From: Platanthera guangdongensis
Taxonomy: Eukaryota > Streptophyta > Magnoliopsida > Asparagales > Orchidaceae
Assembly (NCBI GenBank): GCA_039583875.1
Contig: CM077157.1
Span: 72,478,346-72,542,345, forward strand
Length of the DNA: 64,000 nt
Direction: 5' to 3'
Shown here: piece after piece, positions 20,646 to 31,698 of the stretch
How the letters are laid out: the number at the start of each line of letters is the position of its first letter
Numbering within the stretch: position 1 is the first letter of the stretch
The notes under the pieces: generated by a model
The model's database searches: none
Told to the model about the DNA's origin: nothing
The model's input: only the letters and a program-made list of their open reading frames with translations
Position numbers and translations under genes: made by a program

Positions 20646-23600
20646 GTACAGGTGAAGAGCTGTCCAAGGCCAAGTCAGAGCTGGTACCTGGATAGTGGCT
20701 GCTCCAAGCACATGACTGGCAGCAAAGCAAATCTCTCCAACTATAAGTCGAAGCTAGGACCAAAGGTGATATTTGGAGACTCAAGGAGTGGTCAGTCAGA
20801 AGGGTATGGAAGAGTAAGCATTGGAGCAGTGACCTTCAAAAAGGTAACTTATGTAAGAGGACTTAAACATAACCTTATATCCATAAGTCAATTATGTGAT
20901 GAAGGTTATCAGGTACATTTCAACTCTACCTCTTGCTCTATTATAAATGATAAAACCAAACTGTTTTAATTGGACTTAGACAAGGAAACATATATTTAGT
21001 AGATTTCATTTCTGCCACAACTGATATTTGTTTACTCAATATCACTAGTAACCAAAATGAGTTATGGCACAAAAGGCTAGGACATGTAAACCTTAAGAAC
21101 ATATCTAGGTTATCTAAAGACAACCTGGTTAGAGGTTTACCTTCTGGTCCCTACAAGAAGGAAATCCTATGCAGGGCTTGTCAACTAGGCAAGCAAACTA
21201 AAACTAGCTTCAAATCCATTAATAAAAGTGATTCACCTAGGATATTGTATCTGCTTCATGTGGATCTTTTTGGACCCATTGCAGTACAAAGCCTAGGAGG
21301 GAAGTCTTACACCTTAGTCATTGTTGATGATTTCTCCAGATTCAGTTGGGTAGCCTTTCTGAGAGCTAAGTCAGATACATTCAAAGTTCTTACAGATTTT
21401 CTCAGGACCATACAGATTGAGTTCTCTACTCATGTTGCATTGATCAGAAGTGATCATGGCACAAAGTTTGAGTCTCTTCTTATGTATGAGTTCTGTGAGA
21501 AGGAAGGTATCAGGCAGTGCTTCTCAGCTCCTAGAACTCCCCAACAAAATGGGGTTGCTGAAAGGAAAAATAGGACACTCATTGAAGCTGCAGGTACATT
21601 GTTAGCAGATGCTTACATGCCTCTATCCTTTTGGGCAGAAGCTGTAAACACAGCTAACTATGTCCTGAACAGATGTCTTATACATAAACTAAAACATAAG
21701 ACCCCCTATGAATTACTTAAAGAAAAGAAACCTAAAATCACTTACTTTAAAGTTTTTGGTTGCATATGTTACATCCACACTAATAACAAAAGATACATCA
21801 GAAAATTTGAGGCTAAGGCTGAAGAAGGGATTTTCTAGGATATTCCCAAGTAAGCAAGGCCTATAGGGTTTTCAACAAATCATCCCTTAAAATTGAAGAA
21901 TCTGTCCATGTGTCTTTTGATGAAGCTAACATGTCTTATAAGGAGAAAGACATTTCTACCAATAGTCTTTTGCAGGTTTCACCACTGTGTGAGTCTATGG
22001 ATGGACTAAACCTTACCCAAGAGGTTCCAACTCATCCCACTCCACAGGCTGATGAAGATAGTGAAGAAGAAATCCAAGGGGAAGTAACTGAACTTCCATC
22101 AACAGCCAGTATCATTCCTCAAGAGGAATTATTTACAGAAGCTGTTGCTCAACCAACTCCACAAACTGATCTTGTCACACTTAGAGATCACCCCAGATCT
22201 CAAGTGATTGGAGACATTTCAGTTGGTGTACAGACAAGACATCAGCTCAATCAAGACTTGATGCATGCCTGTTTTCTCTCTCAAACTGAACCTCTCACCA
22301 TCCATGAAGCTGAGCAAGATCCCCACTGGATTCTTGCAATGCAAGAGGAATTAAATCAGTTTGAGAGATGTAGAGTTTGGGATTTGGTTCCAAGACCCCA
22401 TAACTACCCAGTTATTGGAACCAAATGGGTCTATAGGAACAAATTGGATGCACAAGGGAACATAGTAAGGAACAAGGCTAGACTGGTTGCCCAAGGCTAT
22501 AGGCAAGAAGAAGGAATAGACTATGACCAAACCTTTGCCCCTGTTGCAAGGTTGGAGGCCATTAGAATATTCCTAGCCTATGCAGCATACAAAAAGTTCA
22601 AAGTATTCCAAATGGATGTTAAGAGTGCCTTTCTGAATGGTGTACTTCAAGAAGAGGTTTATGTAGAACAACCTCCAGGTTTTATCTCTCTACCTCAACC
22701 CTCTTATGTTTACAAATTGCATAAAGCTCTCTATGGTTTAAAGCAAGCTCCAAGAGCTTGGTATGAGACCCTAGCTAGCTTTCTTTTAGAGCATCAATTT
22801 ACAAGAGGAACCATAGATAAAACCCTTTTCACTAGACATCATAAGGACCAAATCTTATTGGTACAAATATATGTGGATGACATTATTTTTGGGTCTACTG
22901 ATCCCAAATTGTGTAAGAGGTTTGCTGACCTCATGCATTCCAAATTTGAGAGCAGCTCCCTGATGGTATCTTCCTCTCCCAATATAAGCATGCTAAAGAG
23001 CTTACTAAAAAGTTTGGGATGGGTGATGCCTCAGGAATGAAAACACCTATGGCTACCAATGCTGTTGTGGATTCTGATGCAGCAGGGAAACCTGTAGATC
23101 AGAAACATTATAGGGCAATTGTTGGATCCCTATTATACTTAACAGCTAGCAGGCCTGACATAATGTTTGCCACATGCCTTTGTGCTAGATTCCAAGTGAA
23201 TCCTAAAGAATCTCATCTTATTTTTCTAAAAAGGATTTTGAGATATATAAAGAGTTGTCCTAGTTTAGGACTCTGGTATCCTGCAGAGTCAGAATTTGAG
23301 TTAACTGGATACTCAAATGCTGACTATGCTGGATGTAGAGTGGACAGGAAAAGTACCTCTGGAACTTGCCAGTTCCTGGGTATGAGACTTGTCTCTTGGT
23401 TTTGCAAAAAGCAGACATCTGTGTCTACATCAACTGCTGAGGCAGAGTATATGGCTGCTGGCAGCTGCTGTTCACAGATGCTATGGATACAAAACCAACT
23501 CCTAGATTATGGTATCAACTTAAATAATTCAACCTTATTTTGTGATAATACAAGTGCTATTGCTATAGCTCAGAATCCAGTTCATCATTCTAGAACTAAA

Positions 23601-23777
23601 CATATTGAAATAAGACATCATTTCATTAGAGATAATGTGGACAAAAAGAAAATTAACTTGATCCACATTCCTACTGACCTACAGAGAGCAGATATCTTCA
23701 CCAAGCCTTTGGATGAGAAAACCCATCTGTTCTTTATAAATCAACTGGGAATGATTGATGGAGAAGACTTAAATTAA
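20640..23777 (+). pseudogene. SIRE-A pol: protease, integrase, RT, RNase H
   Basis: Protease [13 protein letters not shown] (about 20680-20720). GAG-pre-integrase with WHKRLGH and CRACQLGK. Integrase with HVDLFGP, IRSDHGTKFES and PQQNGVAERKNR (21255-21570). RT from about 22310 ([16 protein letters not shown]), catalytic YVDD at 22870-22881. RNase H region with RKSTSGTCQFLG and STAEAEYMA (23340-23460), ending GEDLN. Breaks are a one-base deletion near 20966, another near 21837 (both shift frame), and a deletion of about 50 bp near 22965 that removes the RT stretch after SSLM. Order and motifs are copia; the broken frame cannot give a full polyprotein. Confidence 0.9.
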
Positions 23778-24174
23778 TTTCTGTCTGCATTCGACGAATT
23801 TTCTAGAGTTCGTCGAACGGAGTTCGACGAATTAGGGAAAGTTTGAGAGATTCTCGTCGAACGGAGATCGACGAATTCTCTGTGTGGAAACAATTTTCGT
23901 CGACCGGAGATCGACGAACCTTGCTTCAGAAACCATTTCGTCGAACGGAGTTCGACGAACTGTTTTCATTTCTTCTAAATGAGTTCGACGAACTAATCTC
24001 TCTAACTTATTTCATCGATCTAAGTTCGAAGATCTGTCTCTTTTCGTGGAACGGAGCTTGTCGATTCATATTCTGAAAATCTTATATCTAGGTTTTCTTC
24101 GACCTCTGTCCCGCGCTTTCAGTTCCTTTGCTCTTGATCGCCGTTTTCTCTGTGATTTTCTTTGCAGGTCATCA
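23778..24174. repeat. SIRE-A pol-ORF2 spacer with hairpin array
   Basis: About 400 non-coding bases between the pol stop and the ORF2 ATG. They hold repeated hairpins TTCGTCGAA-N5-TTCGACGAA with loop CGGAG or CGGAGA variants; the clearest is 23809-23831 with perfect 9-bp arms, and others lie near 23854, 23898 and 23938. Decayed copies follow to about 24065. The spacer ends with TGATTTTCTTTGCAG (24154-24168), a pyrimidine-rich tract plus AG that resembles a 3' splice site six bases before the ATG. Confidence 0.85.
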
Positions 24175-26873
24175 ATGGCGATTCCTCCAGGAGCACTTGC
24201 GCCGATGAAGTTTGATGCAGCATTCTCCATGGACTTTGAGTCCTTCCAACATTCCGATCCAATTTTTCTATATATCCTTGACTTACTTGAAGAATTGCAT
24301 CTCAAGGATTTCATGACACACAGCATCAAGCTACACTCAACCGAGATAAGAGAATGGGTGTACACTGCCACAGTTTCTGAAGATGGAAATCTGACAGGCC
24401 ATATTGGAAACACTGTCGTTTCCCTGTCTCCAGCAGTACTCTCTGAAATTTTTGGACTGATCAATGGGGAAGACAACTTGGAAATGGACGCTGAGGAATA
24501 TGCTGATATGTTGAAAGTAATGGGTTTCTCCGACAACAACCCTAATAAGCTTCTGAAGAAGCAACTGTCAGCCGCATATCAATTTTTGGCCGACATTGTA
24601 GGGAAAATTCTGATGGGCAAGCACTCGGCACATGACTATATCACTCGCCATCAATTCCTGATCATGTGCGCAGTGCTCAACAAGCGACAGGTCGATTGGG
24701 GCATGGTTTTCTTTGACCTAATCAAGAAGAGATCTAGCAAGAAGGAAGTCTGCTAAGGCAGAATCCTGGGGATTTTCCTCCAGGAAAAGCCCAGTGAATG
24801 TCTGGTCTCCCCGACCACATTCATCAATGCCAGCAAGCGCCTCACCTGCGCCTTGTTTGGCAGATGGGAGAGGACAATCTCTAAACCCTCCAAGGGTTCC
24901 TCCTCCTCCATCAATGCTTCTGAGAGCACCAGGATCGTCAAGGTCACTCCCCACCCTGACACTGAAGAGGCCATTCCACCTACCAAATCTCTTCCCACTC
25001 CTCCTGCACCTCACTTGACTCCTCCTCAACATCAATCTCCACTGCCTGATCTTTCACATATCCCTACACCTCCAGTTTCCCCCACTGAAACACATATTCC
25101 CTCACCTCCTCAATCCCCTCTTCCCCACACCTATCCACTATTCCATCCTACACCATACCCACTGAACCCCAACATGTTCTCCCTCCATTATCCCCTCCAC
25201 ACATTCCTCCTTCCCCCTCTGCTTCTCTCCCCTCCTCTATTCCTTCTCCACTTATGGATTCTTCCACCATTCCCTCCATCATCTCTCTTCTGACTCCTCT
25301 TATTAAATCCCTCATCACAGAGGCCATTACACCTCTGGTGAATTCCATTCATTCTTTATCTGCACAAATCTCAGCCCTCTCTGCTGCCCCCTCTTCATTC
25401 AGGGGCCTGGCTCCAGGTTCTCCTGAACCCAGGCAGGGGGAGATGCTCCATGATGAAGCTGGTGCAGCAGCTGCAGAAGTTGATACAGTTGATACAGATA
25501 CAGATACTGCATATACAGTTTTTGATAATACAGATATAGTTACAGATATAACAATTGATTTTATTCAATTCATGGACACTGACAGTAGCTTTGATGAGTC
25601 AGTAGATTCAATAACAACTGTTGGTGATTTCCTTATAAATCCCACAGTTAATTTATCTGAGATACTTCATATCTTTGATCCTGTATATATGAAGCTTCCT
25701 TAAGTAGAGGTTGCTAAGCCATATTTGGCTATTGTCCAGTATACTTCTCCAGCTAGTTCAGAAGTTGCCAAGAAACTTTGTGACACCTTTGCTGCTCCTA
25801 TTGTTGTTCCAATTCTTGTGCCTATTCCAGAAATCTGCCCTGTCCCAGATTTTGTCATGGATGATTCTCCCATGCCTGATCTGGATGAGCTCATTCTGGC
25901 AGACATTGAAAAAGAGAACAAGGCAGCAGCTGCAAGCTCTGTCTCTACTGCTGTTGAACCCTCACCCTCTGAACCTTCTATCCCCCCTCTAGAAAAATCT
26001 CTTACCATTCCTGATGCCACTCTGAAGAAGTTGAATGCTCTGTATGACAACCCTCAGAGTTCAGATTCTGATGATGATGATGATGATGAATCAGATGAGG
26101 AGGCTGCCAAAAAGAAAAAGAAGTTGCTCTCTAAGAAAAGGAAGGCTCCTCCTCCTCCTGCTCCCAAGCCTAATCCCACAGCAGACACTCCATACTATAT
26201 TCTGCACAATGTTGCTCCTTACAAAGGGATGCCTGCATGGATGTGGATATCAAAGAACCAGCAAAAAGAAAGGAAGAGGAGTAGGAGATACTCTCCTCCC
26301 CCAGTTCATAGATACAGAAAGGATCCTCCCCCTCCTCCTCCAGCAGCAGGTGCCTCTGGCTCTGGATCGCAAAGATCTGCTCCTATTCAAACCTATCAGA
26401 GACAATCAGGGAGATCCTCTGGTGGCAGTCAGCCAAGGCCACCATCTTCAGGCAGTCAACAACAACAACAGCTGCAGCAGCACCAGGGACATAAGGAACA
26501 TGAAGCTGAAAGGCCCTATTCTCCTCCTGAAGATCCAGAAACAGCCAACACAGCTAGAATGGCAAGGTTCCAAGAGATCATTGGCTTATCTCTAATAAAC
26601 AAAGCTAAAGCTGAAGGCAAAGACACAACAGGTTTAACTACTATGTCTCAGTACAGGAGAGATGAGCTAAAGAGATTTGGGAAAGCAAACAAGCTACTCA
26701 ATGTTGATGAATACATGTATCTTCACCCAGAAGCAGTTGTCCCCAGAGCCACTTCACTGAACATCATAGGGGCAGCTGACATGACTATGACCAACGCTCA
26801 AGCTTCAGATCCCAATAGGGAAATCATTTTCAAGAAGCCAGGAGATAAAGCACCCGAAGTCAAGCCAAAATAG
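24175..26873 (+). pseudogene. SIRE-A ORF2 (third gene after pol; plant transposon-protein-like N terminus)
   Basis: ATG 24175 (MAIPPGALAP). The N-terminal part of about 190 residues (YQFLADIVGKIL, HDYITRHQFLIM, VDWGMVFFDLI) resembles the domain called 'putative plant transposon protein'; this is from memory. COP-C ORF2 has the matching block. A proline/serine-rich linker, an Asp run (DDDDDD), a Lys run, a PPPPPP stretch, a Gln run and a conserved tail (ARMARFQEIIGLSLINKAK) follow. I see no signal peptide or clear membrane segment, so a classical envelope is not supported. It is broken by TAA at 24754-24756, a frameshift near 25120 and TAA at 25701-25703. Function unknown. Confidence 0.75.
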
Positions 26874-27070
26874 AAGAAGTCAGAGAAGTAAATTTGTGTT
26901 TTCATTTCATTTCTGCTTCTATTTCAAACTGTTTCTTGCATTAAAACAAAGCCAGTATGTATATATATATCTGTTGCATGTGTTGTAAATTCTCTGCAAG
27001 ATATATCTCTTAATTTTGCTTTGTTTTTCTGGTTGTTCTTTGCTTGGAGACTCAGTTAGTGACCTGACCC

Positions 27071-27084
27071 AAATAGGGGGAGAT
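27071..27084 (+). promoter_or_regulatory. SIRE-A polypurine tract
   Basis: AAATAGGGGGAGAT directly precedes the 3' LTR. The identical 14-mer stands before the SIRE-B and COP-C 3' LTRs. Between the ORF2 stop (26873) and here there is only AT-rich sequence. Confidence 0.88.
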
Positions 27085-29048
27085 TGTTGGATCTCTAGTT
27101 GATTTGGGCTAGGTTCACTGACTTAGGATGTGACCCATCATGTATAGTCTGGGTCAAGTTTTTGTCTTAGAGTCTAGGACAGTCCTCTATCTCAACTCCA
27201 GATGGACCAGCCTTTCTTCAAGACCTTCAGGAATCCCAGATCTATTAGTTTTTCAGACTAAGTGAAATGAGTTCGACGTTCGTCGAACTCAGCTCGACGT
27301 TCGTCGAACTCAGCTCGACGAAGGGAGTTCTACGCTCGACGATCGTGAGACAATTCGCAGTACTGAGCTCGACGAACTATGTTCTTTGCTCGACGAACAC
27401 CGGGTTTCTACCTCAAGCTTTTCAGGACTACCTCAGAATTTCTCTAAGTCCAGCTTCATGCTTCGGTCGACGAATTATATTCTGAGCTCGACGAACTTGG
27501 ACCTCAAGTTCACAGCTTCTCAGGTCGACGAATGCTTATCTCTACTCGACGATTTTTGTACACCAGAGGATTTGTGTCGACACCAGGATTTCAGTCGACA
27601 CTAGAGGATTTGTGTCGACACCAGGATTTCCGTCGACACCAGAGGATTTGTGTCGACACCAGGATTTCAGTCGACACCAGAGGATTTGTGTCGAAACCAA
27701 GATCAATCTGTCGACACCAATTTGTGTCGACACAGCATTTCAGCAGATGCAGAGTATTTCGTCCAAGTCCAGAACTTTTCTCAGGTCGACGAATTTGGTT
27801 CTCTGCTCGACGAATAATGGTTGTCTGATATTGAAGATTGTCTGTTCAACGAATGAAGACTGTCAGCTCGACGAACTCAGCTTAGCTCGACGAACTCTGC
27901 TCAGCTCGACGAACTCAGCTCAGCTCGACGAACTCAGGCTCAGCTCGACGAACTCAAAACTCAGCTCGACGAACTTTGTTCTTTGAAAGAACGATTCCAG
28001 ACTAGGTCTTCTTCCGTTCCCGTCTCATTCCATGGCGCTGATTCCTGAACATTTAATGGCAGTTCTTCACAGAATACTATCGTTGGAATGCGCAGTTAAT
28101 TCTGGATTATGACATACTATTTTCCCATGGAAACAGTTGGGGAAATAATTAATTGCTACTTCCTTTCCAGGCCGTCTGCCATTACTGCTCGATATTCAAA
28201 TTCGAATGTGTTCTTATGAGATACAGATATATACAGAAACAGTAACACAGCACTACAGAGATACACAACAACAAGAAATTGATTGACAGTGATTCAGACA
28301 ACACAAGAAAAAGAATTCATTTTTGGCCCAGAGAGAAACTGATCAAGAAGAAGAAGAAGAACATACATCAATATCAAGACTCTTCTTCATCTGCTTTTAA
28401 TCAGGATAACTTCAAAGACAATACATTCATATCAGTCACAAGAAGTTCCTGGAGACTTTCTCTGGACCTGGAATTCTAGGTCTTTGAAGACCTATCACCC
28501 TGAAGCAGTGCTCCAGCATTCTTCCTGATTCATTCTACATCTCAGGGGGAGCAAAGCTGCTAAACAACATTCCACAAGTCTTCTCATTTGACTTGAGAAA
28601 GAGAAGACCTCATCACCCTCTCACTCCACCTCTGTACAGGGTTTTAATTCCCTTCAAAATTATTCTGGTTGCAAGTCTCCAACCAAAAGACTTGAGGGTT
28701 TGGTTTTTGGGAACATGATCAAAACCCCATTGGTGCCAGGACACCTGATCAACCCCTTCCTGCAGTGGATTCCTACCAGGGTGGTAGAAGAGTGGACTAC
28801 CCAGATTTGGGGAACCACTATAAAATTCTTGTGTCGTCTGGTTGCTTTCTTTTCCTTTTGTTTTCTGGCCTTGCTCTGTGAATGTTCTGTGATTAGATAA
28901 TTCCTGCATCTTGGTTTATTTATATTTGCTTCCCTGCACACACACACACACCTAAAATACAACAGCAGTTGTAAAAGTTTTCAAAATCACCATATACTCT
29001 ATTCACCCCCCCCCCCCTCTAGAGTATATCAGATCTAGCTGCCTTTCA
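27085..29048 (+). repeat. SIRE-A 3' LTR (1,964 bp), uninterrupted
   Basis: Begins TGTTGGATCTCTAG, ends CTGCCTTTCA, followed by TSD GGATC. It is the intact reference for the split 5' LTR. It carries the TCGACGA and GTCGACACCAG arrays (27270-27975), GGGGAACCACTATAAAA (28809-28825) and the C-loop hairpin (28992-29029, longer C run than in the 5' copy). Confidence 0.95.
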
Positions 29049-30251
29049 GGATCCACCGCAATTACCTCTCCACTGACTATGTGACCAAGGAACGCTACTG
29101 AGGACAACCAAAACTCGCATTTGGAGAACTTGTACAATTGATTCCTCCTCAGCGTCTCCAACACCAAATGTAGATGCTTAAAGTGATCCTCCTCACTCTG
29201 CGAGTACACCAATATGTCCTCGATGAAGACGATCACAAAGTGGTCTAGGTACTCCCTGAAAGTCCTGTTCATCAGATCCATGAACACCGACAGCGCATGC
29301 GTCAGCCCAAATGGCATGACCGTAAACTCGTAATGCCCGTATCTTGTACTAAAAGCTGTCTTAGGGATATCGCATCCCTTATCCTCAGCTGATAATAACC
29401 GAACTTGATGTCCAATTTCGAGCACCGTTGACCCGACTAACTGATCAAATAGATCATCAATCCTTGGGATCAGGTACTTGTTCTTCTTCGTTAGCTTGTT
29501 CAGTTCTCGGTAATCAATACAAAGTCTCAAGCATCCATCCTTCTTCTTCACAAAAAGGACCAGTCGCTCCAAGGAGACGAACTTGGACGCACATTCCCCT
29601 GCTCCAACAACTCTTGAAGTTGAACCTTCAGCTCTGTCATTTCCTTAGGCGCTAGCTGATACGGAGAACGTGACACAGGTTTCGCACATGGTACTAGCTC
29701 GATAGTGAAGTCTATCTCCCGTTGAGGTGGGGCTCGAGGAAGATCGCCAGGGAACACATCAGGGTACTCGGAAACCACTGAAATACTGTCCAACGTAGGC
29801 TTAGGCATTGCAACCTCCACTAGCGTAAAGAACTGCTTTGCACCAGCACGAACCGCCTTCACCACCTGAAGAGCAGACATAAAAGTCTAGCTCGACCCTT
29901 TCAAGCCCGTGAAAGTCGTCTCATGACCTATTCCCAACTTGACTTCCTTCCAATCGCAATCAATATAAGCTTGCTGCTCCGAGAGCCAGTCCATGCCAAA
30001 TATTACGTCGAACTCCACCAGCGGTAGTAACGACGCTTGCAAATCAAACTCTTGACACCCAATACGAATCTTTACGCCACAGATTCTATCAGCGTGCATC
30101 GAACACCCATTCAGCAACAACACATCCAGTTTGTCCTTCGTCATCGAAGAGGGTACTCCGATGCGCGATATGAATCCTTAGGACAAAAAAGAGTGGGAAG
30201 CTCCCGTATCAAAGACTGTTCTCGCGGGATTATCACAAATCAAAATAAATC
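29049..30251 (-). pseudogene. GYP2 pol, 5' half: protease and first part of RT
   Basis: On the minus strand FDTGASHSF (DTG at 30202-30210) is followed by TAA at 30178-30180. The protease continues to about 29880 (FGMDWLSEQQAY) and the RT from about 29790 (YPDVFPGDLP) to the SIRE-A junction at 29049. A frame change occurs near 29560. The stretch normally reading [14 protein letters not shown] is scrambled near 29400. The catalytic FIDD box reads FIED (about 29222-29233), an Asp to Glu change at a metal-binding position. Thus it is dead in several ways. The rest of pol continues at 7010. Confidence 0.87.
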
Positions 30252-30315
30252 CAAAACAAGAAGCGGTAAGGTAACACGCGCATAACAAGTATTTAAAAAT
30301 TAACTTGCTATAAAT

Positions 30316-31475
30316 TTAAACCGTACCTATCACCACATCCGCTTGCTTAATGGCCTCATGCTGGCCAAGATTATAAACTCTAGGTTGAGTCAGAGCATAA
30401 TGGGACGCGGTTGACTCCACCGCCTTGCCCTTCTCTTCATATGTTGCTCCCGGCTTCCTCTCGAACTTGGGTCGTCCGCACCAGCAGTCCCCGGCCTAGT
30501 GTCCTGGCTTTCCCTAAGTAAAGCATGCCCCCGGGGTTCTACCCGTAGTCGCTCCAGAAGCACCAGAAGAGGGGGCTGGACCCGAGTTCCTAGCCTTCTT
30601 GTAGAACTTACGATAACCAGACTTCGAAGTAGTCAGCACTTTAAACTCCATCTTCTTATCACCAGAGCTTTTCTTTGCTTGCACATTCTTCAAGTCCTTC
30701 TCCAAAGACAGGGCTGTATTGACAAGGGTCAAGAAGCTCTGCGTGATAGGCCCCGAGAGCAGTAGCCTTAAGTCATCTCTCAAACCTTCATAGAATCGGT
30801 TTGTCTTGCGCTCCTCATCCGCAATTGTAGAGCTAGAGTACCGACCGAAATGAGTAAACTCATGGAGATACTCATCCACGCTACTCTCTCTCCTTGCACC
30901 AACTTCTGGAACTCATTCTACAATACTATCCTCTGAGTCGAAGGGAGGTACCTTGACAAGAACAGTCCGGAAAACTCTTCCATCGGGACGTTCGTTAGTT
31001 GCCTCCCCCTCAAGTGGTACAGCTCAAGACCTTCCCACCACAGCATCGCATCCCCGTCCAACAGGAATGTAGCTATAGTGGTCATCTGCCACTACTCTAT
31101 TTCCGTCGCTATAAAGACTCTCTTCACTCGGGAGAGCCAATCTTCAGCTTGTAATGGGGTTCCCAACCCCGAGAACACCAGAGGATTAAAGCTCATAACA
31201 TGTTTGAGCTGCCTTTCAATTGCTCTCCTAGGAACCAAAGGTTCCACCACTACTTGCTTCGCTCTTCTAGGCTCATCTGCTTGAAGCGGTACCTGCTCCA
31301 TCGTAGGAGCGGGCTACTGCATTTGCCTTGCAGGTTGCGCGTTTATCATGGAAAACACTGCTTCGGCAACCAATCGTATGGTTTCAGCCGAGGGAGGTGT
31401 TGCAGGAGCATCATTTGGTGTGCTACTAGCCTCAGAAACTGGGCGTTCTGACGGCCCTGCACCACTTCTGGTCAC
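30316..31475 (-). pseudogene. GYP2 gag
   Basis: Minus-strand gag starts around 31475 (VTRSGAGPSE), with the capsid blocks SFNPLVFSGLG, WLSRVKRVF, WWEGLELYHLRGRQ, RFYEGLRDDL (31250 down to 30780). The zinc knuckle near 30500-30540 is broken: a Cys codon and a position after the His are TAG. Other stops occur at TEIE-stop near 31094 and in the N-terminal part. The end (ADVVIG) keeps the GT of the gag-protease intron donor at 30326, but the acceptor near 30252 has changed from AG to TG. Confidence 0.82.
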
Positions 31476-31685
31476 CTATAGTTGTACAAAACACCGTTAA
31501 GTGACTAAACAAAATTGCAAAAAATAATTATAGGAACACGCAGGTTCCTCAAACACGTGTATTTTCATTCCTAAGTGGACATTCATGGGTTCTTCTGATG
31601 TTATAACGATGACGCACACACATGTGCTCACCACCCCTTAAAAGAATTTGTCCATGAATTCATTTAAGTTGACCGAAACCAGTAG

Positions 31686-31698
31686 TCTCATACCAAAT
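31686..31698 (-). promoter_or_regulatory. GYP2 primer binding site
   Basis: The minus strand after the LTR reads ATTTGGTATGAGA, one change from the GYP1 version. About 210 bp of leader separate it from gag. Confidence 0.75.

Larger units (their letters stand above)
7011..29048 (+). mobile_element. SIRE-A: Sirevirus (Ty1/copia) with gag, pol and ORF2; hosts GYP1
   Basis: A complete element of about 12.6 kb once the 9.4 kb GYP1 insertion is removed. Order: 5' LTR (7011-7135 plus 16539-18344), PBS, gag (18503-20626), pol (to 23777), hairpin-rich spacer, ORF2 (24175-26873), polypurine tract, 3' LTR (27085-29048). The TSD is GGATC. Size, gene order, the RT motif YVDDIIFG and a third ORF after pol are typical of Sireviruses. 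The 5' LTR begins TA rather than TG. In the 125 bp before GYP1 the two LTRs differ at four sites, all transitions. All three genes are broken. Confidence 0.93.

Noticed and set aside
24175..26873. Retroviral-type envelope gene
   Set aside because: No signal peptide, furin-like site or membrane anchor is visible, so it is called ORF2 only.
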